A stretch of 20,019 bases of DNA, taken from assembly GCA_016098155.1 (NCBI GenBank), contig JAAAJB010000624.1, forward strand, positions 1 through 20,019, written 5' to 3'. Each line of letters opens with the position of its first letter. Position 1 is the stretch's first letter. A program made the position numbers and the translations under genes. This document shows, piece by piece, positions 1 through 10,940 of the stretch. The DNA comes from Actinomortierella ambigua (Eukaryota; Mortierellomycota; Mortierellomycetes; Mortierellales; Mortierellaceae). A model generated the notes under the pieces. It was not told where the DNA came from, made no database searches, and saw only the letters and a list, made by a program, of their open reading frames with translations.

Positions 1-1059
1 CGGTGCCCATCAGTCAGACGTGTGCAAATGCGTGGCTGGGAGGGGCTTGGATCAGGCAGGTCAGGGACAGGGTCATACAATTGCCAGAGTTCACCTGAAG
101 AGGAACGGGGGTTCGATTCATTCACGCATTTACGAGTGTGCAAGGGGTCGACACGTCGGGGCCGACAGATAGAAGAAAAGGGGGTCGACAATTATTGAGC
201 TTGCTAAATGTCGAGACGGGGCCGACATTTAGCGCCGTCCGTATCTTGGTCGGTGTTGTCCCCACTGGTGCCGTGCCTCTTGATGCCAGGAGGTTTTGGC
301 TCCTCATGCTCTGTTGGCATCAACTCCGGGAGGAGGGTGTCAAGCTAGAATCCTTGCCAGGGACAGGCCACATGTCCCCAAAGGCCGCTTCCTCCGTGGC
401 TGCGACAATAATGTATGGTGGACGTAACCAGATCCTGCGCATTCGCTGGTATGAATGATCTGAGGCTGCGGTTGGGTCTAGTCTGTGGGTCGTCGTCTCC
501 TTGAGTCTTTGGGTTTGGCCTGGGTCCGCGTTCGTTGTCCTTATTTGGAGACGGAGATAAAATTCATGGTTTGGTGGCGATTATATAAATTCTGTGTATG
601 CCACATCAATTGCGATTTCGAACTCGTCTGTTGGCACCATCAGAGTAGACTGAGGCATCTCATTTTTTTTATTTTACCCTGTCGTACGCGGATTAAGCAC
701 TTCTCATGAGCAAGGACCCACGAAAGGGGAAGGCACAACCCCAAGACAAGAGCTTGCCAGGTATCAATGGTTCGCGTGAGGCGCCAGTTTTGGTTGCGTG
801 GAGCTAAAGAATGTAAATGCTGAATGCTAATCGCTCCTGCTTTTCTACTCGCATACATTCAAATGCAGACCTCATCCCTTTAGGTAGCTGCCTTCTGTCT
901 TCAAGTCCCGACCTGAAAAAAAATGCGGATACTGGCTATGACAACTGACCCGTTTGCACGATTCGTACATTAGGAAGAGCGCCTACACGACCGATCAGGA
1001 CATCGTCGCGTCTGGAGGGCCAGGAACCTCCGGTATCTACGACCTCACTATCCACGAGC
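1..1059. other. Intergenic region upstream of the INTS1-like gene, no recognised gene
   Basis: Several open frames of up to 106 codons exist (for example + strand 138-458), but none shows a family motif, a credible exon structure or similarity I recognise. The first 240 bases are rich in GTCGAC and GGGGCCGAC words: GGGGTCGACA occurs at 145-154 and again at 181-190, and a CGGGGCCGAC block follows a TCGA word near 148-166 and 211-226. The part from about 480 to 1059 is ordinary AT/GC-mixed sequence with a short T-run near 663 and presumably holds the INTS1 promoter. No TATA box is convincing. Confidence 0.5.
203..233. repeat. Perfect 11-bp stem hairpin
   Basis: Bases 203-213 (GCTAAATGTCG) are the exact reverse complement of 223-233 (CGACATTTAGC), separated by a 9-nt G-rich loop. 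It lies inside the GTCGAC/GGGGCCGAC-rich patch. It has no T-run after it and no known function; it may be a remnant of a repeat element. Confidence 0.7.
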
Positions 1060-4000
1060 ATGATGGCGGCAAGCGCGGCAGGCCTGGACATAGTATCTCT
1101 TCCACCGCAGAAAAAAGTGCGAATCAGTTCCTCTTCCAATTCTGGAACCGCGTCACCATCTACACCTCCTCGGGTGAAAGAGGACATCTCAAAGACGCCA
1201 GCAAATCCTGCCAATTCTACTGCTTCGCCCTCATCGTCGTCATCTTCATCGTCATCAACTCCACATTATGCTCCGGTAACAGACTTCAGGCAAAAGGGGG
1301 CAGCATCGCTCTGGGCCTTGACCCAAAACGTAAAATTGGAGCAGGAGACAGGTGCTAGCAATCTTCGACAGGTTGATGCGGAGGGTATGTTCAACCACAT
1401 GTCACCATCTTTTTCCAAACGCCTTTTTCTTTCTCATACTCGTTTTTACTTATCACAAACTGCCACGCCTTTCATTGCTACTGTATCTAGTCCATTCGAC
1501 ATTATCTCAAGCCTCATGGTCGGAACCACCACCAGCCCACCGCATCCGCGCTGCACTTCAATATCTAAAGTACAACGCACTTAAACCCGATCCAGTTGTG
1601 ACAGGAGGATTAATGCGATTGTGCAAGGCGATGCCAGATCTCTTTCGCGAGGCCACCATCTCGACTATGATGATACAAATGTTGCGTCCAGAGTTCACAC
1701 ACTCGTTCAAGATCCGTACCAACGGTGCCGTCGTTTTTTTAACTTGCGCGCTTCTCCATCAGGCATGGGACGATGTTGTGGACTGGCCAACAGATTTCGT
1801 CATGGCATATTTGGAAGATGCTCTAGGCGAACGCTCCTGGTGTGCACATTCAGACACAAAATCATTTGTGCAAAATGTCCTGACAGCCTTCTTGACGAAT
1901 GTATGTTTTCTCTCACTGTAGCAGTATTGCAGAAAATGGGAGATAGGAGGCAATGGATGCATGTCTCACCATAAGATCAGGGGCTTTTATATTTTCTTCT
2001 GGGTAGGATTCCGCTGACTCTGCCGACGGAAACTTCGACTCTGTGAGACTGGATGAGCGTGCCAATAGTTCAGCGATCATGGCAGCAATAGACCTAAATG
2101 ACTTTACAAGTACGATCAAGAACGTGACACTGCGGAAAAACTCCTTTGTTTATCCTTGGATTATCGCCTCGACTTGGCCACGATGCTGACCTACCCACCG
2201 GTACTTTACTATCTGAACTAGGCTCTCTCAACACGATTATGCGATACAAAAGTTCGTCAGTAAGGGCGTTGGTCAAGCATGTGACACTTCAAACCATTTG
2301 GGACCACGTTCCAGCTGCCATTGGTGCGAGTGCTGTGGATGCCACTGTTCGAAGTCTGATCAAAGTCATGATGGCCACAGTGCGATGGACAGAAGTCCGC
2401 TTGAAGGCGATGAGCTGCATGGAGTGTAAGTCTAAAATTGACGCAGCTCTTTCTCTATTCCAGATGACCGAGCACGAACTAACTACCGTGCATCTGTTTT
2501 CCCTTTACCACGCAGTCTGGCTAGGCAACTTTACGAAGAACGCTAAACCTCTTCTCCGCCTGATCTTACGACAGATCAGTCAGCAAGACATGCTGAATAC
2601 AGAAGATATCAAGGCTTGGGAAATGCTTTTGGATTTCCGGTACAGTGGGCGAGCACATCAAGTCGAGTCTGTAAAGGAGGAAATTCGTGTTGCGCTCATT
2701 GGCTTGCAAGGACAGGAGCTTATCCGCATCGGCCTTCAACACATTATGGCGATTGAGCTAAACACAATGGAGCTAAAAAATCCTTACCACTTGGACCTCA
2801 TGGAACTTCTTCTGCAGAGCATCCCAGGTAAGAAAGAATACCACCAAAACATATTGGTTTATTGTTTTTGCCCCGCACTTATTAATCCGATTGTTGTCTC
2901 TCTCAAATGCTCGCCGTGATAGACAACTCTGCGGTTGAATTTGGCAAGCTTGTCCAGACTCGCATTGTGGAGGCAGCATTACATCTAAATGGACTTCCCG
3001 ACAACCTGACGGCCGTGCCTGTTGTTCATGTTGTCAAGCGATGGATCAAGCATCTTGGCAAACGTAGGTGCTCGATGTATGGGCATTGGTGAGGTAGTGA
3101 ACGCAGATAATGCCCTCTATTGACCACATATGCACGCTTTTCTCTCGTCTTTTTCTAGGTGGCAGCTCTTGGATTACCGACATGGTTGTGGGCTTATTAG
3201 AAGATGAGAGGCTCTATCTCCCTATCTCTCAGAAGCAAGAAAGGCTCCTTCGCCACCAGTCGTTGTCACCACCAATGCCGACACCACTGATCTGGTTAAG
3301 ATTGTTGACGGAAATTCTATGTTACATCATGCTTTCTACTGCAATCGACGCTCGTGAACAAGATGATATCCGAGCTAGCAAGATTGCGGTCAGCCAAGCG
3401 CACGTGTTCATCCTTGAGTGGCTTCACACGACATTTAGACCTACGGATCAGCCCACCTTTTGCAGTGCATCGTTTGGACTTGTTCCCACGGAAAGCCTCC
3501 GTGCATGTGTAGCCCGTCTTCTCTTTCTGGATCCTTTAATGTCCTATGCTATCGACACCGTAAGGAAAACCCTCTCCCCCCCCCCCCGGATATACGCTCA
3601 CATGTAGGGCCGTCATCACGAAAAACTCATGCCACGATCCCTTTTCGTTATTCAATGACAACAGAGCACGCAAGAGTTTGATACGACGCTGATCTTCAAG
3701 GCTATTGAGGGGGGACTTCCTATCGTCGAAGAAAGCATGGTTTCACTGTTGGGGCTGTCTCTTCAGCCCCATATGACCCTTAACCTTGTTGGCGAATATG
3801 TGTCCCGTGCGGTCGAGTACGCAAAAGTGGTAAGACTGGCCTTTACTATTGCTTTATGGCATTCAAAACCTGTATCGACTTTTTCAACGGTAATTCTTAT
3901 GGTTTCATCTGTACATGTGGGAACACTATTTTCAAATAGAACTCGGAGAGCCTTGTGATTAGCGATGCAACGGTGGTCGACAAAATCTTTGAGTTGGCGC

Positions 4001-5601
4001 TCTTCTCCGACTCTCCCAATGCTGAGATTATCAAACGAGCAAAGTCAGTTCCTCTTGCCTGGACAAGTTCTTTCTGGGCGTGCTCCCTCATCTGCGTGAT
4101 GATTGCATGCTGCAATCCAAGGTATGTCAGGTGGAGGTAGAGTGTTTTGGGCAGTATCTTGTCTATGTCTTGAATTTGGTTGTCTCACCTCTCGCCTGCC
4201 ACGTTTTATAGAACTTTGGGTCTAGTTGTATGGGATACAATGCCCGTGCTTCGGACTCTGCTGGAGTGCTCCATCTCTCAACATTATTCGTTCCCGCCAC
4301 CCAACTATACATCCACGTCCGACCCATCGGCTGAATCTCTTGTGCGTAGGAGCATGTTGCTTGAGCAAGAAGACAAGGCAGCCGTCTTGCAATGGGAGCA
4401 AGAGTTACAACAGCAGCGGTTGGATTTAGCCGATAGTGAGTACGTTGGATCACTCATGGTTTCGGACTATCGCCGATCCAACCACACACGTCAGCCGCCA
4501 CCGGAGGTTCTGAAGGAGCTGCGGTCACTGAATGAGAGGTATGGGCTGGGTATGAAGCTAGCAAGCTCGCGTAACCCAGATTACCTTGGACGAATGGTCG
4601 GGCCCAACGACGACTCTGCTTGGGTGGATAAGCTCTTGCGAGACGTACCCGAGATTCTCAAAGCCCTCCCAGCATCGACACTCTGCGCGCGCTATTGTAG
4701 GACGGTAGATGCCTCATCGGAGATGGATGTCTACTGGGGCGAAGACAGTGTCACTGCGAGTGCTGCTGTGAGCGGCTTTGCATCGACGGATCTAGAGTTG
4801 AAGAGGAAGCTTGCTGGTCACGTCGAGGCATTCATGGAGAGTGTGGCACGATACGACAGTAATAGCAGTGTGTTTGCAGACTATCTGACCCGACCTCAAG
4901 CAAGGTATCGAGAAGTGTGCGATATTTTCGAGTTTTTCCTAGGCCGTCTCGCCCTGCTAGCAACTCAACAGCTGTCTGATAGTCAGGTTTTATCGGGCGA
5001 TCCTTGTCAGGTAAAAGCAGCGATGCTTCTGCTGTTCCAGGGTGACAATCAGTGGCCACATGTGCTGCTTCAAGTGACAACCAAAATCTCCAACCCGGCA
5101 CTCACGGATCAAGTCATAAAGTGGCTGGAGGCGATTATGCTACAGGACGGCAGTATTGCCTGGATCACGTCGGGCCTCCAATATCTGCTGCAGGTGGATG
5201 AGTTCAAGGCCAGTCAAGAGGGGCATTCGACTGTTGTTGAGAAGAGCCTCCAAGTCCTATCCAAGGTGGTTGTGAAAAGAGGATTCGTCTGGCACTGGAT
5301 CGTACAACACCGGCCAAACATGTTAAAGTCCTTGGGCAAGCGCCTTGAGAGGCTCATTGTCAATCGCGAGCATCGGATGGAAGACACTGACGTTGCGATG
5401 GATGCAAGCGACATGTCGCCTTTCGCAACCGAAACGGTGGTGGTCCAGTGTGCTGATGGTTGTCTACTGCGTACCACGCCAGAGATCTTGCGGTTAACTT
5501 TGCTTTACTTGGCGCAAGTCGGACAATCACAAGGTACACATCTATCCTCATTGACATTGCATGGTGATGCACAACGATTTACTGATATTCCCATCCCACT
5601 G

Positions 5602-5641
<40 letters not shown>

Positions 5642-6268
5642 AAACATACCTGTCGACATTTAGGTATCCTCTATCAAAAATTGTGTGTAGGTCCAGCCAG
5701 GTTACAGAGCGGCGAGCCATTGCTTTATGCTCAGCGTCTCCCAGAGGGAGACTGGGAGATGCGGAAGGACCTCATAAAGAGGACGCGCGACGTCTCAATT
5801 GCACAGATTGCACTTGATGGCTTGCCTCCTGTCCAAATTTTTGATCTCGTGAACGATCTCTTTGGCGCCGATGGTGCCGTCGCAGAGACGGTTGTGGAAG
5901 CACTATTTAAAGTTATTGACAATAGCCAGCAAGATATGCCTCACTATCTCGACCCTGAAGCAACAAAGAGTAAGCATGGCCATTCTTTTGTATTTTATTT
6001 TGTGTAATCGATTCTACCCCCTGAACACAATCCTCACTCTTTTATTGTGCACTTTTTTAAAATAGCTACGTTGGTTTTGCTTCAACAGTTTGCGGCAGAC
6101 CAGGGGCACCCAGTGAACACAAGGGCCCTTGAAATGCTCCAGAGCAGGATACAAAGAAGTCAACGGAACGATGGGTTGACCATGGAGGTCGAGAGCAAAT
6201 TTGGCCACGAAGAGAGGGACATTTCCGTTCCCAACTTTTTCTTGCACGATTTTCCCGTACACCGTTAG
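1060..6268 (+). CDS. INTS1: Integrator complex subunit 1-like protein, short form
   Basis: INTS1 is a scaffold subunit of the nuclear Integrator complex, which cleaves and terminates RNA polymerase II transcripts. My model has 11 exons with consistent phases: 1060-1384, 1491-1900, 2007-2109, 2222-2827, 2923-3063, 3159-3559, 3665-3829, 3940-4121, 4212-5533, 5691-5969, 6066-6268, giving 1,378 residues. The N-terminus is Ser/Pro-rich, with a basic PPQKKVR patch (about 15-21) and a Ser run (about 55-67). Family-like blocks follow: WPTDFVMAYLEDALGERSW (about 205-225), RWTEVRLKAM, ISQHYSFPPP, then PPPEVLKELRSLN and SSRNPDYL (about 880-910), and finally WEMRKDLI. These align in order with animal INTS1, but the last ~700 residues of the human protein have no counterpart. 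The start is the first of two adjacent ATGs. Exon 2 could instead begin at 1515. The 2109/2222 junction uses a weak GTACGA donor and is the least certain. AATAAA follows the stop. Confidence 0.85.
5602..5644. repeat. T20A23 perfect palindromic homopolymer inside an INTS1 intron
   Basis: Twenty T are followed directly by 23 A with no interruption. The tract lies in the 157-nt intron 5534-5690. In the transcript it would form a U/A-only hairpin of about 20 bp. Tracts like this are prone to polymerase slippage and assembly error, so the exact length is doubtful. Confidence 0.85.
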
Positions 6269-6292
6269 TGTCTCTACTGCTGCTGGGAAAGA

Positions 6293-6298
6293 AATAAA
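6293..6298 (+). promoter_or_regulatory. Polyadenylation signal AATAAA for the INTS1-like gene
   Basis: Exact AATAAA hexamer 25 nt after the TAG stop. It supports 6268 as a genuine gene end rather than a missed splice into further coding exons. Confidence 0.55.
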
Positions 6299-6432
6299 AG
6301 AAGCACATGCCTCGGTGTGTTCCTTCTTGACGCAGAGACGAGGCGCGCATGCATATTTTCTATTTTCTTTCTTCCTCACTAGTTCACGGTAAAGAGACGT
6401 ACAACAGTGGTAAGCTGGGGAACCGCCACATG

Positions 6433-6440
6433 GATAAAAG
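6433..6440 (+). promoter_or_regulatory. TATA-like box for GMC oxidoreductase A
   Basis: GATAAAAG lies about 105 nt upstream of the ATG. It is followed by a strongly pyrimidine-rich leader with repeated CTTCACCCC and CTTCC words (about 6445-6530), a common fungal promoter layout. Position and composition are the only support. Confidence 0.4.
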
Positions 6441-6544
6441 GCGCTTTTTTCTTCCTTCATTCATCTTCCTTCACCCCTTCACTCCTTCACCCCTTTACCC
6501 CACCTCCCACCTTCCCACACAACTGCCTTGAAAGCTGGTCCAGT

Positions 6545-9049
6545 ATGCCTCCAAGACCAACCCATCAAATCAAGCCAGGCACCGCTGTAGCCGGCGTAGC
6601 AGCCATCGCTGTCGCGACCAGCGTGTACCGCTCAAAAAGCCAACAAGGCCGTGAACCATGGGATCCCATGAGGGACCGTCTTGTTGACTATGATTACATC
6701 ATCGTAGGAGGTAAGACACGATGATTGCTGCACCCATTGCTGGGAAAAACCCAACTTCAGGCCCTTTCCGGGTGCCAATACTTGTGTTGGTTACTCATCC
6801 TCCTTCTCTGTACTAAGGTGGTGCTGCTGGCTGCGCCGTTGCCAGCAGACTGGCCGAGGATCCCGATGTCCGTGTTCTGCTGCTCGAAGCAGGAGGCACG
6901 TAAGTTGTTGCTGGCATCATTTCACTGGACGGTGTTTTATCTCTCGGCTCTCAATGCGGATGTGAAATCACGAACGTGGGAACTTGTCATATTTCTCACA
7001 TTTTGTACCCTCAATGCGCCTGGTCCTTCTCTTACTCCCTTTTTTCATGTTCCCCCTCACTCTTCCGCCTTGTAAAGCGATGATATTCCAGAGTCCATGA
7101 CGCCGGGCTTGTTCGTATCCTTGATTCACAGCCATGAGTACGACTGGCGGCTTCGCACTGTGCCTCAACGCCATTGCAACAACAGAGAGATGCTTCAGCC
7201 TCGAGGCAAGCTTCTGGGCGGCTCCAGGTAATATTCATGATCCTCACCACATGGGTAAAATGGGCAAGTAAAGGGCAAGGGCAAAGCTGTTGAACTCACC
7301 AGCTGTGCCTCTCTGAAACACCTTCAAATTTAAGCGCGATCAATGCCATGATGTACCATCGAGGCCCTCACAGCGACTATAACATGTGGGGCGAGCTTGG
7401 CAACGAGGGCTGGAACTATCAAGAATGCTTGAGATACTTTCGCAAGGCGGAGGGTTTTAACGATCCCACGCTCCCACGCTCCCATCCACGCGGCCCTGTG
7501 ACCGATCGTATCCCCCGTCCCGAGTACGAGACATTCGAGGCCGAGTATCACGGTACGGATGGGCCCTGGCAAGTGTCCTACCACCACCTTTTCGATGTCA
7601 GTGAAGCCTTTATTAAGGCTAACCTGGCGTTGGGTGTGCCTCAAACCCAAGACCTGAACGGCAAGACCACCATCGGTGTCTGTCGTGTCCAGTCATTTAT
7701 TCAGCGTGATGCCATTCGCAGCAGCTCTGCACGCGCCTACCTGAGCCCCAAGAGCCATGTCCCCGGAGGAGGACTAGACGACCAAGGTCGGCCTCGAGGA
7801 TACATCCGTATTGTGCACTATGCACATGTCGAGCGCATCCTGGTCAAAACCCTCCGTGGTACCAAGGTTGCCGTAGGCGTTGAGTTCCGGGATCGTGAAG
7901 GAAGTAAGTGGACAACGGGAAGGAGAAAAAGCCTAAGAGGCGCTAAATCAGAACATGCCTCTAATGTGAGTTTAATTCTTTGCTGTTTTGTTTGCTGTCG
8001 AACCTTCAGCGGCCCACAAGGTCTGTGCAGTCCGCGAGGTGATTCTCTCCGCTGGCGCATACCTCAGCCCGGCCATCCTGCTGGCATCAGGCATCGGATC
8101 GCCTCAACCCATGATCCCCTTCCTCCACCCGCTCCCAGGTGTCGGTGCCAATATGACCGACCACCTGTCGGTGAGTGTCATCTTCCGTGGCTCCGATACC
8201 TGCACGACAATGGGTACCTCGACATCGTTCCTCAACATGCCACGTACCCGTTACGAGTACCAAGTTCATGGCCGAGGCCCGCTCTCTGACAACGGCGTCG
8301 GTTCCGCGAGCTTTATGAGACTCGAAGACATTGCACCCGACTTTGTCAAGCGCGAAAAGGCCGCCGGCACGTGGCAAGACAAGGCGTCAGGCCCAGACTC
8401 GCCGCATCTCGAGTTTATCATCTTGGCGGCCTATTACCGCCAGTGCGCCGAGATCAAGCCCAAGGATGCGCACGCTCCTTACATCACGATCAGCGTCGTG
8501 TTGCTCAACCCGTGCTCGGTCGGACGCATTGGCATCAAGACCTCGCCGCGCCCAAAGAATAGCGATGGGTCAGCCCAGCCCCCACTTGTGGAGCCAGTGC
8601 TCGATCCCAACTTCCTGGCAGAATCGTTTGATCTCCGTGCGCTGACCGAAGGTTTCCGGTTCGCGCGCAAGCTGGCGCGCCAGATGATGAAGGATCCAGC
8701 CGTTGGACAGCCGAGCAAGGAAGTCGTTCCTGGCGACAGCGTCGCCGACGACGACGACAAGGCCATCCACGAGTTTATCCGCGCCGAGGCCACGACCATC
8801 TTCCATCCTGTCGGCACCTGCAAGATGGGGCCAGCATCGGACACGATGGCGGTGGTCGATGAGCGCTTGAGAGTCCGTGGCATGGACCGTCTGCGTGTCA
8901 TCGATGCCTCCATCATGCCTAGTGTGCCAGCGGCACACACCACAGCACCTACCATCATGCTCGCTGAGAAAGGCGCCGACATGATTAAAGAAGACTGGGA
9001 AGACCCAATCAAGAAGGACGGTATCCGTAACACTCTCTCCAAGCTCTGA
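6545..9049 (+). CDS. GMC-family FAD-dependent oxidoreductase A (alcohol/choline dehydrogenase-like)
   Basis: GMC enzymes use FAD to oxidise alcohols to aldehydes, passing electrons to oxygen or another acceptor. Exons 6545-6710, 6818-6899, 7078-7227, 7335-7903 and 8010-9049 join in phase to give 668 residues, close to the usual 550-680. Residues 12-28 are a hydrophobic, Ala/Val-rich segment that could anchor the protein in a membrane. The FAD Rossmann motif YDYIIVGGGAAGCAVASRL starts at about 49 and continues to LLLEAGG. Both family signatures are present: GKLLGGSSAINAMMYHRG and SAGAYLSPAILLASGIG. The active-site pair is His588 (HPVGTCKMGP) and His632 (PAAHTTAPT), 44 residues apart. A His/His pair resembles aryl-alcohol oxidase and glucose oxidase more than choline dehydrogenase, which has Asn at the second position. 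The substrate cannot be read from sequence. It lies 276 bp downstream of the INTS1-like gene in the same direction and converges on RPS14. Confidence 0.92.
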
Positions 9050-9155
9050 GTCCAGCATAAAGTTGTCATATAGCAAATATCTTCCCATATCATAGTATAA
9101 AAGCACATCTCTGCAAACACAACCGACATGTCTTTTTTTTTCTGTCCTGGTTTTG

Positions 9156-9161
9156 TTTATT
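9156..9161 (-). promoter_or_regulatory. Polyadenylation signal AATAAA for RPS14
   Basis: TTTATT on the + strand reads AATAAA on the minus strand, 134 nt past the RPS14 stop. It lies in the 246-bp gap between the convergent ends of GMC A and RPS14. Confidence 0.4.
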
Positions 9162-9295
9162 CAGTTTCTCTCGCAGTACGATGAGAATAGCCTGAAGGAA
9201 CGAACGCAGATAGTCATCCTCTAAAGATATACAACGGCAACTTGAATCGATCCGACAGGGCCATGGCAACATCGAATATCTGAAAGATAAACGAT

Positions 9296-10717
9296 TTACA
9301 GACGACGACCACGGCGACCACCCTTTTTGCGGGTAGAGTCGGTGGGGGTGGGGGTGACATCCTCTAATATAATTTGAAATCATATAGATAGAGGGAAGGG
9401 GAGGTGCATAAGTGTTTTGTTTCTCAAAAACACAAATGGACGTCCGGCACGATAGAGTATTCAAACACTTACCAATACGGCCGATCTTCATGCCAGCACG
9501 GGCCAAGGCACGGAGAGCAGACTGGGCACCGGGGCCGGGGGTCTTGGAGCGGTTACCACCGGTGGCACGGAGCTTGATGTGCAGGGCGGTGATACCGACC
9601 TCCTTGCACTTGGCGGCGACATCCTGAGCAGCCAACATGGCGGCGTAGGGGGAGGCCTCATCACGGTCAGCCTTGACCTTCATGCCACCAGTGACACGCG
9701 AGATGGTCTCACGGCCAGTCAGATCAGTGACGTGGACGAAGGTATCGTTGAAGGAGGCGAAGATGTGGGCAACACCGAAGACCTCCTCGTCACCGCGGAC
9801 CTGGGGACCGAGGGAAATGTTCTCCTGAACCTTAGGGGCAGACTTGACCTTCTTGGACTATTAGAGGATCATTTTGATGGTAAAGAAAATACGAGGTTAA
9901 TAAGCCTGCAACGAGAAGACACAATGGCTGTTGGAAATCCAGATCCCCCGCGACAGGTCCGAGATCCTTCTGCCAGGCCACATCCGTAACCAATGATGTC
10001 CTATGCTGCTGCTGCTGCTCCTTGCTGCGAGACGACGACCCAAAACTGTTACCACCTCGAGACCAACACAAGAGCGACATCATCGGACCACAAGCTCGTT
10101 GAAGGTTGAAGACCAACCTCTCCAAACAGCGATCCTCTGTGTTTCCTGCGTAGCCGTGCTTCCTTCAACACTCTCCATCACGAACGACAGTTGTCGCTAG
10201 GCAGACTAGAACCGCAACAGCGACTAGAGCCTCCTACCGACAACACGCCCTCTCTCGTCAAGTGAAGTTGGATCAGCGGTTCGGCATAGCCCTGAGCACA
10301 GGACATGGCAGATGAGTATGGATCGTCTCGTCGTGTGCCTCCCTCAATCAAACATCACGCCAAGGGCCGACTCCAACTTCCTCCTGCCTCCGAGCTGAAG
10401 CGAGTGCTGTTCTGAGTGCGCCTTCGTCTCCTTATTCTCGCCTCGACAAAAGCTGGCTGATCGAGCACTCTTGGAGAGCTGATGCCAAAAGCCTTGCCAC
10501 CACTCAGCGAAACTAAAGGATCCAGCGAACCATCTCGAGCTCATCGCCTCTCACTCCTGACAAAAAAAAGTTGGGCGGTCCTGAAAAGTGGGTTGGCGGG
10601 CAGCAGCACGCAGCAGATAGCAACGGATGGATGTGGCGAGTGGACGGATGGATAGGATGCCGCGGTTGGATTGGATGTCACCCTTTGACTCCGTCCTGAT
10701 CAAAAAATCAGTACCAT
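9296..10717 (-). CDS. RPS14: 40S ribosomal protein uS11 (RPS14)
   Basis: uS11 sits on the platform of the small ribosomal subunit and contacts 18S rRNA near the mRNA exit. Coding exons are 9857-9473 and 9363-9296, with a GTAAGT...TTAG intron of 109 nt between them. Landmarks are [63 protein letters not shown] and the basic C-terminus [10 protein letters not shown]. Exon 9857 begins in phase 0 with SKKVK right after TAATAG, and in-frame stops precede it, so the start must be spliced in. The best candidate is ATG at 10717-10715, directly followed by GTACTG. It gives 151 residues, the same as human RPS14, and an 857-nt first intron. Its context ACCAAAATG follows a pyrimidine tract. A second ATG|GT near 10529-10527 is possible. 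Identity is certain; the first exon is inferred. Confidence 0.93.
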
Positions 10718-10940
10718 TTTGGTGATAAGCTGAGAAAGGAAGAACACACTGGACTCTGAACGGCTGCTCACAAAATGCACTCTGTTCAGGGCAAAATTCA
10801 CTCTCCGCGCACTGGCGGTTGTATTGCCTCACCGAAGATATTGGAGTGCGGCCTGCCTACTTTCTACTTCATTGTGGCAACTCGAGCCTCACCTCTCAGG
10901 AACAGCTCTCATCCAGCATCACTTGTACTGTCAAGACGCC
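10718..10940. promoter_or_regulatory. Divergent promoter between RPS14 and SRP9
   Basis: If the RPS14 start at 10717 is right, 223 bp separate two head-to-head start codons. On the minus strand a pyrimidine tract TTCTTCCTTTCTC lies about 15-30 nt upstream of the RPS14 ATG, like the pyrimidine tracts at ribosomal-protein gene start sites. I find no clear TATA box for either gene. Confidence 0.45.

Noticed and set aside
90..120. GGGGGTTCGATTCATTC as a tRNA B box
   Set aside because: The flanks do not form a T stem, and no D or anticodon arm lies upstream.
138..458. 106-codon open frame as a gene
   Set aside because: No motif, no recognised similarity, repeat-rich 5' part, and an overlapping antisense frame of similar quality.
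5534..5690. Poly-Phe/poly-Lys coding sequence continuing the large INTS1 exon
   Set aside because: It is the translation of the T20A23 tract inside an intron; donor at 5534 and acceptor at 5690 restore the frame into family-like sequence.
8479..9129. 216-codon minus-strand open frame
   Set aside because: Antisense shadow of the last exon of GMC oxidoreductase A, which has both family signatures on the + strand.
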